Assembly: GCA_003023785.1 (NCBI GenBank)
Contig: PXRS01000018.1
Span: forward strand, 1 to 39,360
DNA: 39,360 nt
Direction: 5' to 3'
From: Halobacteriales archaeon QS_5_68_33
GTDB taxonomy: Archaea; Halobacteriota; Halobacteria; Halobacteriales; Haloarculaceae
The position numbers and the translations under genes were made by a program. The notes below the pieces were generated by a model. That model saw nothing but the letters and a program-made list of their open reading frames with translations, made no database searches and was not told where the DNA came from. Shown piece after piece: positions 31,435 through 39,138 of the stretch; within the stretch, counting starts at the first letter, position 1, and the number at the start of each line of letters is the position of its first letter.

Positions 31435-31826
31435 ACCCGCTGTCCGACCGCCATCCGGTAAAGCGTGCCGTTGTCGCTGACCAGCACGCCCTCCCCCTGT
31501 GCGGCCGTCGCGTTGCGCCCCGACAGCGCGCTCACCTCGTCGAACGGCGAGTGCGTGAACGCCCCCTTCAGTCCCCACGGCCCCCGCCAGTAGGGCTCGG
31601 AGGTGCCGTTCCTGAGTGCCTCCGTCGTGTAGGGGAACCGCCGCTCGGAGAGGTCCCCGACCGCGACCGCCGCCGACGCGTTCCCGACCTCGCTCGCGTT
31701 CACCGGTTCGGCGGTCACGTAGTAGGGGTCGCCGCTCTTGAGGAGGCCCGGGAGCGCACCCAGCGCGAGCAACCCGACGACCACGACCAGCAACAGGACG
31801 ACGGCGTTGCGCGTGACCCGGCGCAT
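31431..31826 (-). CDS. Membrane-anchored protein of unknown function
   Basis: This 131-residue protein has one N-terminal hydrophobic helix (NAVVLLLVVVVGLLALGALP) after a basic start (MRRVTRN), then an extracellular-type domain with several N-glycosylation sequons (NAS, NGT, NAT) and conserved-looking WRGPWGLKGAFTHSPFDEVS. It is the first gene of the operon leading into the two Nudix genes, to which it is joined by an ATGA overlap. Function unknown. Confidence 0.78.
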   Translation of the reverse strand: MRRVTRNAVVLLLVVVVGLLALGALPGLLKSGDPYYVTAEPVNASEVGNASAAVAVGDLSERRFPYTTEALRNGTSEPYWRGPWGLKGAFTHSPFDEVSALSGRNATAAQGEGVLVSDNGTLYRMAVGQRV

Positions 31827-31891
31827 GTCCGTCCTACGCCCGTCGCGGTGAAAACGCCACGGATACCCGGCCGACCGTTGCCGGTGGACGG

Positions 31892-32383
31892 CTATCGCTC
31901 GTCCGGCCCGCTGTCGGCATCGTCCCCGCCGTCGGCGTCGGCCTCGTCGTCGTCTCCGGACCCGGCCACCAGGTCGCGGTACACCCGGCCGAACGCCTGG
32001 CGGCGGAGCGTCCCGACGGCGGCACGGCGCTCGTCCTGGAACGTGGCGGCGACCACCGCGCCGGTGGGTGCGGCGTGCCAGACCACGTTCCCGACGTGTT
32101 CGCTGCCGACCTCCTCGACGGCTGTCTCGTCGTAGCCCTCCTCGGCCAGCCAGGATTCGTACTCCGTGCGGGATCCGACGCGGACTTCGAGCAGCGACGC
32201 GAACAGGGCGTCGCGGGCCGTCTCGATCACGCCGTTCGTGACCCGGCGGTCGTACTCGTCGGCGTCCATCGCCATCGCCTTCGCGACCTCCCTGACGACG
32301 ACCTGCGCGGTCGACCCGAGCGCCGCGTAGCGCTCGCGGGCCGCCGCGGCCGTCGCCGGCGCGAACTCTCCCTCGGTGTCCAT
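31892..32383 (-). CDS. Haloarchaeal DUF5809-type protein
   Basis: This 163-residue protein has an alpha-helical N-terminal half (ARERYAALGSTAQVVVREVA) and the conserved-looking VGNVVWHAAPTGAVVAATFQ in the second half, with an acidic tail. I recognise it as the DUF5809 family from memory; no function is known. It lies next to the DUF5810 gene on the same strand, as often in haloarchaea. It starts at ATG 32383 and is separated from the DUF5810 stop by a palindromic element. Confidence 0.78.
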   Translation of the reverse strand: MDTEGEFAPATAAAARERYAALGSTAQVVVREVAKAMAMDADEYDRRVTNGVIETARDALFASLLEVRVGSRTEYESWLAEEGYDETAVEEVGSEHVGNVVWHAAPTGAVVAATFQDERRAAVGTLRRQAFGRVYRDLVAGSGDDDEADADGGDDADSGPDER

Positions 32384-32441
32384 GCTCGCCGGAACGGGCC
32401 CGGCCGATTAGGAACCCACGGTTTCGGGTGCGCGCTGGTCA

Positions 32442-32519
32442 TACGGTCGGTTGTACCGATGTACCGGTATTTCGCCGACCGGTTCGACGACATCCGGAAC
32501 TGATTGACAACCGACCGTA
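32442..32519. repeat. Stop-codon palindromic element at the DUF5810 gene
   Basis: This 78-bp copy is flanked by TCA at 32439-32441 and 32520-32522; the latter is the stop codon of the DUF5810 gene. It is nearly identical to the reverse complement of the copy at 37581-37658. Confidence 0.88.
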
Positions 32520-32963
32520 TCAGTCCTGGCCGTCGCCCGCCGCGTCCCCGTCGCTGTCTCCGTCGGCGGCGTTCTCGTCGGCGAATTCCCCGTTCTCGGC
32601 CCGCCGCTGTCGCGTGAGCTCGCGGGCCTCGGCCAGCACGTCCGAGGGCTCCGTGTCGTCGTCAGCGAGGTCGGCGGGGTCGACCATCCCCCCGGGGGCG
32701 GCGTCGGCCGGGGCGTCGGACCCCCGACCGCTGTGGTCGCGGCCGGTGGTGTCCGCGAACACCCGCGGGAACTCGCGTTCCTCGGCGTGGTCGGTGACGG
32801 TCGCGGCGAGGGCAGCGGGGTCGCTGTCGGCCCACTCGGGCGCGTGGTCGTCGAGCCAGGCTTCGTGGTCGTCGTCGCCGAGCATTGCGGTGAAAGCGAG
32901 GTGGTTCGCGAGGTGCTCGCCGTCAGCCTGGGGGTCGCCACAGACCGGACAGGCGTATCCCAT
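32520..32963 (-). CDS. Haloarchaeal DUF5810-type zinc-finger protein
   Basis: This 147-residue acidic protein begins MGYACPVCGDPQADGEHLAN, a C-x2-C...H-x3-H pattern at residues about 5-22 that probably binds zinc. It continues AFTAMLGDDDHEAWLDDHAP and ends in a disordered acidic, Ala/Asp-rich tail. The family name is from memory. It follows rimI on the same strand with a palindromic element between. A nucleic-acid or protein-binding role is only inferred from the zinc site. Confidence 0.82.
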   Translation of the reverse strand: MGYACPVCGDPQADGEHLANHLAFTAMLGDDDHEAWLDDHAPEWADSDPAALAATVTDHAEEREFPRVFADTTGRDHSGRGSDAPADAAPGGMVDPADLADDDTEPSDVLAEARELTRQRRAENGEFADENAADGDSDGDAAGDGQD

Positions 32964-33015
32964 ACCGGCCGTTGTGCGTCGCGTCGGATAGGCCTTTCAG
33001 AATCCGCGGTCCTCG

Positions 33016-33123
33016 TACTGTCGGACACAAGTACGTGAACGTGCTCGTCGACGTTCTGGGACATGCACCTCGAAGACCCCGAAACAGCCACCGGAGCGGT
33101 GGCATCACTTGTGTCCGACAGTA
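33016..33123. repeat. Stop-codon palindromic element, long copy at rimI
   Basis: This 108-bp copy has perfect 17-bp arms (TACTGTCGGACACAAGT and its complement) and an inner hairpin GCCACCG-GAG-CGGTGGC. The right flank TCA (33124-33126) is the rimI stop codon; the left flank is TCG (33013-33015). Its arms differ from the common form but keep the terminal pattern TACNGNCGG. Confidence 0.85.
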
Positions 33124-33639
33124 TCAGAAGTCCCGGACCAGCACGAGGGCGTCCTCGCCGTTGTCGTAGTAGCGGGGAACGGTGTTGCGGTGTTCGAACC
33201 CGAACTCCTCGTACAGCGAGCGCGCGGCGTCGTTCGACCGGCGCACTTCGAGTTTGACCGACGCGGCGCCCTCGCCGGCGAGCGTCCGGAGCGCCGCCCC
33301 GAGGAGTTGCTTGCCGACGCCGGCGCCGCGACACTCGGGGGCGACGGCGATGTCCTTGACATGGCCGATGGCCTCGCCGTGGTTCGGGACGGTGTCGGCG
33401 ACGACGTAACCGACGACGCGGCCGTCGTCGCCGACCGTCGCCGTCTCGCGGGGGCTCTCGTCGGTCGTCTGCGCGACCAGAAAGCCCGGGTCGTCGAGGA
33501 ACCGCTCGAACGCCGAGAACGGCCACGGCTGGGGGAACGCCTCCTGCTCGATGTGGAACACCGCGAGCAGGTCGGCCCGCTCGGCCTCCCGGACGGCCAC
33601 GCCCGACTCCGGGTCGCCCGCCGGTGCGGTCGTCGTCAC
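33124..33639 (-). CDS. rimI: Ribosomal protein S18-alanine N-acetyltransferase-like GNAT protein
   Basis: This 171-residue GNAT acetyltransferase has the acetyl-CoA loop VAPECRGAGVGKQLLGAALR (about residues 95-114) and the RimI-like HIEQEAFPQPWPFSAFERFL and RSNDAARSLYEEFGFEHRNT. Archaeal RimI-type enzymes acetylate protein N-termini, often broadly as the Ard1/NatA counterpart. The start is GTG at 33639, 24 nt downstream of an ATTAATAA box. Its TGA stop abuts the long palindromic element. Confidence 0.9.
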   Translation of the reverse strand: MTTTAPAGDPESGVAVREAERADLLAVFHIEQEAFPQPWPFSAFERFLDDPGFLVAQTTDESPRETATVGDDGRVVGYVVADTVPNHGEAIGHVKDIAVAPECRGAGVGKQLLGAALRTLAGEGAASVKLEVRRSNDAARSLYEEFGFEHRNTVPRYYDNGEDALVLVRDF

Positions 33640-33662
33640 GGCCCGACGTACGTGACCACCGC

Positions 33663-33670
33663 ATTAATAA
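33663..33670 (-). promoter_or_regulatory. TATA box for rimI
   Basis: ATTAATAA lies 24-31 nt upstream of the GTG start of rimI, at leaderless spacing. Confidence 0.55.
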
Positions 33671-33713
33671 CCCCCCGAACGCCCCTCGTCACGGCGACGG
33701 GCAGGTGACCTCA

Positions 33714-33791
33714 TACGGTCGGTTGTAACTGTTTACCGGTGATTCGCCGGGCGGTTCGACGAAATCCGGAAATGACTTACAACCGACCGTA
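33714..33791. repeat. Stop-codon palindromic element in the rimI-aconitase spacer (left)
   Basis: This 78-bp copy is flanked by TCA at 33711-33713 and 33792-33794. No annotated gene ends here, but the right TCA closes a 22-codon minus-strand frame. Confidence 0.88.
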
Positions 33792-33860
33792 TCAACCCGT
33801 CACATCCGCGCCCCGAGTCGTGGAAGACCCCGCCGTGGTCCGCGGGTTCGAACGACACAT
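33792..33860 (-). other. Possible 22-residue ORF ending at a palindromic element
   Basis: The frame opens MCRSNPRTTAGSS and ends GADVTG before TGA 33794-33792. It would be ignored except that its stop occupies the same position, relative to a palindromic element, as the stops of nine real genes. A TATA-like GGTTATG lies only 14-20 nt upstream, which is too close for a good leaderless promoter. Confidence 0.25.
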
Positions 33861-33901
33861 GCACCAAAAGACACATAACCGTCACACGCCGACTCCCGAA
33901 T

Positions 33902-33959
33902 GCACCCGATTCGGGTGCCACCCCAACCTCTCCCCACCCCACCCTCTTTCGAGGGTTTT
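33902..33959 (+). terminator. Palindrome and T-tract hairpin in the rimI-aconitase spacer
   Basis: GCACCCGATTCGGGTGC (33902-33918) is a near-perfect palindrome. Further right CCCTC-TTTC-GAGGG is followed by TTTT (33942-33959), a small stem-loop with a T-run reading rightward. No gene on the plus strand precedes it, so its role is unclear. The remaining sequence up to 34012 shows nothing more. Confidence 0.35.
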
Positions 33960-34015
33960 CGAACGACGTCGCGACCGGCGGGACCGTCGTGACTCCGAAC
34001 GGCTGTGACCGTTCA

Positions 34016-34093
34016 TACGGTCGGTTGTCAACCAGTTCCGGGTCTCGTCGAACCGGTCGGCAAAATCCCGGTACATCGCGACAACCGACCGTA
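34016..34093. repeat. Stop-codon palindromic element at the aconitase gene
   Basis: This 78-bp copy, in the opposite orientation to the rnhA and DUF5810 copies, is flanked by TCA at 34013-34015 and 34094-34096. The latter is the aconitase stop codon. Confidence 0.88.
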
Positions 34094-36055
34094 TCAGTCG
34101 TCGGCGTGGGCGGCGTCGCCGGACTCGTGTTGCTGTTTGACGTGGGTGAGCTTGCCACCGTCGGCGAGGATCTCCCGCTCGCGAGCGGAGGCGTCGAGGT
34201 GGGCCGTGGTCTCCCAGTCGTCGTTGACACGGACGGTGAACGTTTCCTCGCCCGAGCGGATGGCGTCGTCGACGTCGTCGACGATCTCGACGTCGTCGCC
34301 CTGGTCGATCTCCTCGTAGGTGTCGGCGTCGATCGTCAGCGGGATGATGCCGAAGTTGAAGAGGTTCGCCTTGTGGATGCGGGCGAAGCTCCGGGCGAGG
34401 ACCGTCTCGATGCCGAGATACATCGGGCAGAGCGCGGCGTGTTCGCGCGAGGAGCCCTGGCCGTAGTTCTCCCCTGCGAGGAGGACGCCGCTGTCGGCCG
34501 CCTCGGCGCGGTCGGGGAACGTCTCGTCGACGCGGGTCAGCGTGAATTTCGACAGCTTCGGGATGTTCGACCGGTACATCAACACGTCGGCGTTCGCGGG
34601 GCTGATGTGGTCGGTCGTGATGTTGTCGGGCATCTTCAACAGGACCTCGCCCTCGACGTCCGACCCCAGCGGGTCGCGGATCGGCACGTCGCCGATGTTC
34701 GGCCCCTTGATGAGGCCGTCGTCGACGGCCTCGTCGGGCGTGATCAGGTCCGAGCCGCTGACGCCGACGTACTCGTCCGCGAGTTCGAAGCCGGGGTCCT
34801 CGACGCCGTCCAGATCCCGCGGGTCGATGATCTCGCCCTCGAGGGCGGCGGCGGTCGCCACCTCGGGCGAACAGAGGTACACCGAGTCGTCCTCGATGCC
34901 CGAGCGCCCCTCGAAGTTGCGGTTGAACGTCCGCAGCGACACCGAATCGGAGGCGGGCACGTGGCCGTTCCCGATACACGCGCCACAGGTCGCCTCCGAG
35001 AAATTGACGCCGGCGGCCATCATCTCGGCCGTCCACCCCTGGCGAGCGAGCATCTCGCTGGCCTGCTTCGAGCCGGGCGCGACGATCATCTCGGTCGTCT
35101 TCGCGGTCTCCCGGCCTTCGAGCATCTTCGCGGCGGGGAGGATGTCCTCGTAGGCGCCGTTGGTACACGAGCCGATGATGACCTGGTCGACGTCCGTGCC
35201 GGCGGCCTCGCGGACGGGGACGACGTTGTCGGGCATCGAGGGCTCGGCGATGAGCGGTTCGATCTCCGAGAGGTCGACCGTGATCCGGTCGTGGTACTCG
35301 GCGTCCTCGTCGGGTGCGACCGTCTCGTAGTCCTCGGGGCGGCCGACCCGCTCGAGGTACTCCCGGGTCTTCTCGTCGGTCGGGAAGATCGAGGAGGTCG
35401 CGCCGAGTTCCGTCCCCATGTTGGTGATCGTCGTCCGCTCGGGGACCGAGAGGCTCTCGACGCCGGGCCCGGTGTACTCGAAGATCTTGCCGACGCCGCC
35501 CTTCACCGAGAGCCGACGCAGCAACTCGAGGATGACGTCCTTGGCGGTGGCCCACTCGGGGAGCTCACCTTCGAGGTGGACGTTCACCACCTCGGGCATG
35601 TCGATGTAATACGCTCCGCCGCCCATCGCGACGGCGACGTCGAGGCCACCGGCGCCGATGGCGAGTTCGCCCAGCCCGCCAGGCGTCGGGGTGTGGCTGT
35701 CGGACCCGAGCATCGTCTTGCCGGGCGCCGCGAAGTTCTCCTTGTGGACGTTGTGACAGATGCCGTTGCCGGGCCGCGAGAAGTACGCGCCGAACGTGCC
35801 CGCCGCCGACCGCAGAAAGCGGTGGTCGTCGGTGTTCTTGAAGTCGAACTGGTAGGTCTGGTGGTCGCAGTACTGCGCCGCGAGTTCGGTCCGGGTCTCG
35901 TCCAGGTCCAGCGCGTCGAACTGGAGCCAGACGAGCGTCCCCGTCGTGTCCTGCGTGAGGACCTGGTCGATCTCGATCCCGATCTCCTCGCCGGGTTCGA
36001 GTTCGCCCTCGACGAGGTGGTCGTCGAGAATCTTCTCCGTGAGTGTCTGTCCCAT
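34094..36055 (-). CDS. acnA: Aconitate hydratase
   Basis: Aconitase interconverts citrate and isocitrate in the TCA cycle with a 4Fe-4S cluster. The 653-residue protein carries the cluster ligands in IIGSCTNGAYED (Cys) and SEATCGACIGNGHVPAS (two Cys), the substrate-site SDSHTPTPGGLGELAIGAGG, and the C-terminal swivel domain motif GENYGQGSSREHAALCPMYL. The length matches the shorter archaeal/mitochondrial-like form. The start MGQTLTEKILDDHLVEGELE follows a TATAAAT box. The symbol acnA is by function; some haloarchaea call it acn. Confidence 0.96.
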   Translation of the reverse strand: MGQTLTEKILDDHLVEGELEPGEEIGIEIDQVLTQDTTGTLVWLQFDALDLDETRTELAAQYCDHQTYQFDFKNTDDHRFLRSAAGTFGAYFSRPGNGICHNVHKENFAAPGKTMLGSDSHTPTPGGLGELAIGAGGLDVAVAMGGGAYYIDMPEVVNVHLEGELPEWATAKDVILELLRRLSVKGGVGKIFEYTGPGVESLSVPERTTITNMGTELGATSSIFPTDEKTREYLERVGRPEDYETVAPDEDAEYHDRITVDLSEIEPLIAEPSMPDNVVPVREAAGTDVDQVIIGSCTNGAYEDILPAAKMLEGRETAKTTEMIVAPGSKQASEMLARQGWTAEMMAAGVNFSEATCGACIGNGHVPASDSVSLRTFNRNFEGRSGIEDDSVYLCSPEVATAAALEGEIIDPRDLDGVEDPGFELADEYVGVSGSDLITPDEAVDDGLIKGPNIGDVPIRDPLGSDVEGEVLLKMPDNITTDHISPANADVLMYRSNIPKLSKFTLTRVDETFPDRAEAADSGVLLAGENYGQGSSREHAALCPMYLGIETVLARSFARIHKANLFNFGIIPLTIDADTYEEIDQGDDVEIVDDVDDAIRSGEETFTVRVNDDWETTAHLDASAREREILADGGKLTHVKQQHESGDAAHADD

Positions 36056-36082
36056 AACGTCCGTACGTGGGACGCGCGCAGG

Positions 36083-36089
36083 TATAAAT
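36083..36089 (-). promoter_or_regulatory. TATA box for aconitase
   Basis: TATAAAT (plus-strand reading; ATTTATA on the gene strand) lies 28-34 nt upstream of the aconitase ATG at 36055, the strongest TATA box in the window. Confidence 0.65.
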
Positions 36090-36240
36090 CCCGCGAGTCC
36101 CCGCGACACTGCCGGATTACGCCGATCGTCGTCGCCCGGTTCGACGAACATGTAGGCCCCGGCAACCGGCGGGGGCGGCGAGCGCGCCCGTGTGCGCACC
36201 AGTCCCCGGAAGCTAAGACGGCACGGGGCCCAGAGGGAGT

Positions 36241-36774
36241 ATGTTCGAGAGCGGGCGATTCGTGGCCGAGGCGCTCGGCGGCGTCGACGCGGAACAGGTC
36301 CAGCCCAACGGCGTCGACCTGCGACTCGGCGCGGTGTTCGAACAGGTCGAACCCGGACGGGTCGGCGTCGACGGCAAGACGGTGGGCGAGCGCCGGGAAC
36401 TCGACCCCGATTCGGAGGGCGATGGAGCGACAGGCGAGGCGGGTGCGAGCGGGAGCGACGCGGAGACGAGCGCGAACGACGCCGCAGTCTATCGCCTCGA
36501 CCCGGGCGGGTACGTCGTCCGGTACGCCGACACCGTCCGGATCCCCGAGGGCCACGTCGGCTTTCTCTACCCGCGCTCGTCGCTGCTGCGCAACTCCTGT
36601 ATGCTCGATACGGCAGTGTGGGACGCCGGCTACGAGGGCCAGGGCGAGGGGCTGCTGGAGGTGTACCACCCCGTCGAACTCGAACGGGGTACCCGGATCG
36701 CACAGCTGGTTCTCGCCAGGGCCGACCACCGCGACACGTACGACGGCACCTACCAGCACGAACATCTCGACTGA
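36241..36774 (+). CDS. dut: dUTP diphosphatase (archaeal, Dcd-like)
   Basis: The enzyme hydrolyses dUTP to dUMP and keeps uracil out of DNA. The 177-residue trimer-type protein has motif QPNGVDLRLG (about 20-29) and GFLYPRSSLLRNSCMLDTAV (about 110-129), followed by WDAGYEGQGEGLLEV and RIAQLVL, as in Dcd/Dut proteins. The annotation as dUTPase rather than dCTP deaminase follows the archaeal family pattern and is less certain. A low-complexity stretch rich in Gly, Ala, Ser and Glu (residues about 59-80) interrupts the fold and is probably a surface loop insertion. It is divergent from aconitase. Confidence 0.85.
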   Translation: MFESGRFVAEALGGVDAEQVQPNGVDLRLGAVFEQVEPGRVGVDGKTVGERRELDPDSEGDGATGEAGASGSDAETSANDAAVYRLDPGGYVVRYADTVRIPEGHVGFLYPRSSLLRNSCMLDTAVWDAGYEGQGEGLLEVYHPVELERGTRIAQLVLARADHRDTYDGTYQHEHLD

Positions 36775-37194
36775 CAGCGCGCGGACGGAGACACCCGGAC
36801 GCGACTCTGTTACACGTCAGGACACGATATCCACGAGTATCGGCCCTGAAAGCCCCGATTTGGTCGAGATGACCGAGACGAGTTACGTCCGGGTGTACAT
36901 GCCGGGACGACACCGGAAAACCGGGTGACCGCGCCCCGTCCCACGGGCGACCGAGTCGAAACGTTAATTGCACCGGTGGTGATATCTCTCCACGGTGTTG
37001 TGGGGAAACCGCACCGGACCGTGCCTCTGACATCCACACCCCGGACGACGCCTCCAACACCGCATTCGGGGGTTCTCCCCGTTTTTTACCGGCCAGCGAC
37101 CGCGTCGCTGTCGATACGGACCGACCGTATCAGTCGCTCGACCACAACCGGGGAGCGGTCAGTTCTTTCAGAGTCCGAAAGCACGGACGGGGTG
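36775..37194. other. Spacer without a supported gene
   Basis: The 450-bp gap between the dUTPase and HalOD1 genes shows no credible coding frame. It holds TACGGACCGACCGTA (37115-37129) directly before TCA 37130-37132, which looks like a palindromic element collapsed to its two ends. Composition is less GC-rich around 36961-37100. Confidence 0.45.
37115..37129. repeat. Collapsed palindromic element
   Basis: The 15-bp TACGGACCGACCGTA has the family's termini with nearly all interior missing, and TCA follows at 37130-37132. The left flank is CGA, so no target duplication is visible. Confidence 0.45.
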
Positions 37195-37203
37195 TTTTAT
37201 ACG
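37195..37203 (+). promoter_or_regulatory. TATA box and ribosome binding site of the HalOD1 gene
   Basis: TTTTATACG lies 21-29 nt before the ATG at 37224, and GAGGTGA (37212-37218) sits just upstream of the start, so a short leadered transcript with a Shine-Dalgarno site is possible. Confidence 0.45.
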
Positions 37204-37223
37204 ACGACTTCGAGGTGAGAACA

Positions 37224-37493
37224 ATGGCAGGCGACGGAGACCTGTACGTCCTCAGCGAGGACGAGGAGGAGGAATGGGTGAGTCCCCGTCCGGTGGAGGC
37301 AGTCGTCGCCGACCTCGTCACCGGGGCGACGGACCTGGCCGAGGGCGACCTCGACGACCTGGCGACCTACGTCGACAGGGACGACCTGGCCGCGCACCTG
37401 GACGGCGATTCGACAGAATCGCTGACGTTCGCCGTCGAGGGCCACGACATCGTGGTCGACCCCGACGGTACCGTCGACATCGACCCCGCGTAG
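37224..37493 (+). CDS. HalOD1 output domain-like protein
   Basis: This 89-residue acidic protein resembles the HalOD1 domain of haloarchaea. The pattern is PVEAVVADLVTGATDLAEGD, then LATYVDRDDLAAHLDG (a helix ending in the typical Leu-x2-Tyr-x-x-hydrophobic-Asp), then LTFAVEGHDIVVDPDGTVDI. HalOD1 is thought to be an output domain downstream of sensory proteins; the direct function is not known. It stands alone between the dUTPase and a palindromic element. Confidence 0.75.
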   Translation: MAGDGDLYVLSEDEEEEWVSPRPVEAVVADLVTGATDLAEGDLDDLATYVDRDDLAAHLDGDSTESLTFAVEGHDIVVDPDGTVDIDPA

Positions 37494-37580
37494 GTGGACG
37501 GGCCCGGCGGAAACGGAACCGGCGGTCCCGACGACGGGCCCGGCAGTCGGGAGCAGCGACGGCGGGTCCGGGAGTCGTCA

Positions 37581-37658
37581 TACGGTCGGTCCTAAATCAG
37601 TTCCGGATTTCGTCGAACCGGTCGGCGAAATACCGGTCAATCGGTACAACCGACCGTA
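37581..37658. repeat. Palindromic element between the HalOD1 and mgsA genes
   Basis: This 78-bp copy is flanked by TCA at 37578-37580 and 37659-37661. It is inverted relative to the DUF5810 copy. It is the one complete copy with no gene, real or possible, ending at its TCA, and lies in a plus-strand intergenic spacer. Confidence 0.88.
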
Positions 37659-37690
37659 TCAGCCGGCGGCCCGACCCGGCAGACCCAGCA

Positions 37691-37699
37691 CCTAATTCC
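37691..37699 (+). promoter_or_regulatory. TATA-like box for mgsA
   Basis: CCTAATTCC lies 21-29 nt before the ATG at 37720, immediately after the palindromic element. Confidence 0.4.
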
Positions 37700-37719
37700 C
37701 CTCGCCGCGACCCCCAAGT

Positions 37720-38106
37720 ATGACCCGCGTCGCACTCATCGCACACGACGACGAGAAACCCGAGATGCTCGACCTCGTCGAGTGCCACGAGTCGCTGCTG
37801 TCGGGGTTCGACATCGTCGGGACCGGCACCACCGGCGGTCGCATCAACGAGGAGACCGGTCTCTCCGTCGAGCGCAAGGAATCGGGGTCGCTGGGCGGTG
37901 ACGTCCAGATCGCCGCCGAGGTCGTCGAGGGCCGCCTCGACGGCATCGTCTTCCTGTGCGACCCGCTCACGGCCCAGCCACACGAACCCGACATCGGTGC
38001 GCTCTTGCGGATCTGTGACGTCCACGACACGCCGCTGGCGACGACCCGGACCGGCGCCGAGTACCTGCTCGACGGACTGGCGGCCGACGCCGACGCCGGC
38101 GAGTGA
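37720..38106 (+). CDS. mgsA: Methylglyoxal synthase
   Basis: The enzyme converts dihydroxyacetone phosphate to methylglyoxal, a bypass of lower glycolysis. The 128-residue protein has the family's VALIAHDDEKPEMLDLVECH with the conserved His, the phosphate-binding GTGTTGGRI, and the catalytic Asp in SGSLGGDVQIAAEVVEG (about residues 58-74). DPLTAQPHEPDIGALLRICD is typical. The length is shorter than E. coli MgsA but full for the haloarchaeal form. It precedes the M29-type aminopeptidase gene by 72 bp on the same strand; the two could be cotranscribed. Confidence 0.93.
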   Translation: MTRVALIAHDDEKPEMLDLVECHESLLSGFDIVGTGTTGGRINEETGLSVERKESGSLGGDVQIAAEVVEGRLDGIVFLCDPLTAQPHEPDIGALLRICDVHDTPLATTRTGAEYLLDGLAADADAGE

Positions 38107-38178
38107 ACGCGACCCGCCGTGGGTCCCGGCCGCCGGCCAGGGACAACGACTAACCGCCGGCCGGCCCAGGGGTCGAAC

Positions 38179-39138
38179 ATGAGCAACTCGTCGCTGCGAG
38201 CGCCGGCAGAGACAGCGGTCGAACAGTGCATGGGGCTCCGGTCGAGCGAGTCCTGCGTCGTGGTTACCGACGACGAGCGCCAGGCCATCGGCGAGGCGCT
38301 GTACGGCGTCGCGGGCGAGATAACCGACGACGCCGTCATCGTGCGATACCCGCCGGGGGAGCAACACGGCGCGGAGCCGCCCGAACCGGTCGCGGCCGCG
38401 ATGGCCGGCGTCGACGTCGTCCTCGCGCCCACGACCAAGAGCCTCAGTCACACCGAGGCCCGCACCGCCGCCAACGAGGCCGGCGCCCGCGTCGCCACCC
38501 TCCCCGGGATCACCGACGGCGTCTTCCTCACGGGGTTAGACGCCGACTACGAGTCCATCCGTGCCGAGTGCGAGCGCGTCCTCGACCGGGTCGTCGACGC
38601 CGACGAGATCCGGGTGACGACCGACCTCGGCACCGACATCACGTTCGAACCCGGCGGTCGCGACTGGCGGATGGACACCGGCATCGTCCACGAGGCGGGC
38701 GAGATGTCGAACCTCCCCGCCGGCGAGGTGTTCCTGAGTCCGGAAAACGCGAACGGCCGGTACGTCGTCGACGGGACGATGATGCCCCACGGGAGACTGG
38801 AGGGAGACACTCTCGAATTCGGGGTCGAAGACGGCTCCGTCACGCACATCTCCGATGACGACGTCCGCGCGGAAATCGAGGACGCCGCCGCCGAGGTCGG
38901 CGACGCCGCCTACAACCTCGCGGAACTGGGTATCGGGACCAACCTCGCCGTCGAGGACCTGGTCGGGTCGGTCCTGCTGGACGAGAAGGCCACCGGCACC
39001 GTCCACGTCGCCATCGGCGACGACCACGGCATCGGCGGCGACACGCACGCGCCCATCCACCTCGACGGGGTCATCACGGGACCGACCGTCTACGCGGACG
39101 GGGAAGTCGTGGACCTCCCAGAGTCGATCGCGTCGTAA
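38179..39138 (+). CDS. Aminopeptidase of the M29/AmpT-like family
   Basis: This 319-residue protein belongs to the metal-dependent leucyl-aminopeptidase (aminopeptidase T-like) group. Metal ligands of the family are visible in HEAGEMSNLPAGEVFLSPEN (about 172-191), LAELGIGTN and VHVAIGDDHGIGGDTHAPIH. The N-terminal half is a mixed alpha/beta domain (CVVVTDDERQAIGEALYG). The start at 38179 is preferred because the longer open frame adds a Pro/Arg-rich extension with no family likeness. It should release N-terminal amino acids in the cytoplasm. Confidence 0.88.
   Translation: MSNSSLRAPAETAVEQCMGLRSSESCVVVTDDERQAIGEALYGVAGEITDDAVIVRYPPGEQHGAEPPEPVAAAMAGVDVVLAPTTKSLSHTEARTAANEAGARVATLPGITDGVFLTGLDADYESIRAECERVLDRVVDADEIRVTTDLGTDITFEPGGRDWRMDTGIVHEAGEMSNLPAGEVFLSPENANGRYVVDGTMMPHGRLEGDTLEFGVEDGSVTHISDDDVRAEIEDAAAEVGDAAYNLAELGIGTNLAVEDLVGSVLLDEKATGTVHVAIGDDHGIGGDTHAPIHLDGVITGPTVYADGEVVDLPESIAS

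Noticed and set aside
33016-33123. Coding remnant inside the long rimI copy (MSQNVDEHVHVLVSDST on the minus strand)
   Set aside because: The frame is formed largely by the palindrome arm and is too short to judge; no other evidence supports a gene.
33840-33870. tRNA-like GGTTCGAAC motif
   Set aside because: The T-loop-like sequence has no matching T-stem, acceptor stem or anticodon arm around it. No complete tRNA was seen anywhere in the window.
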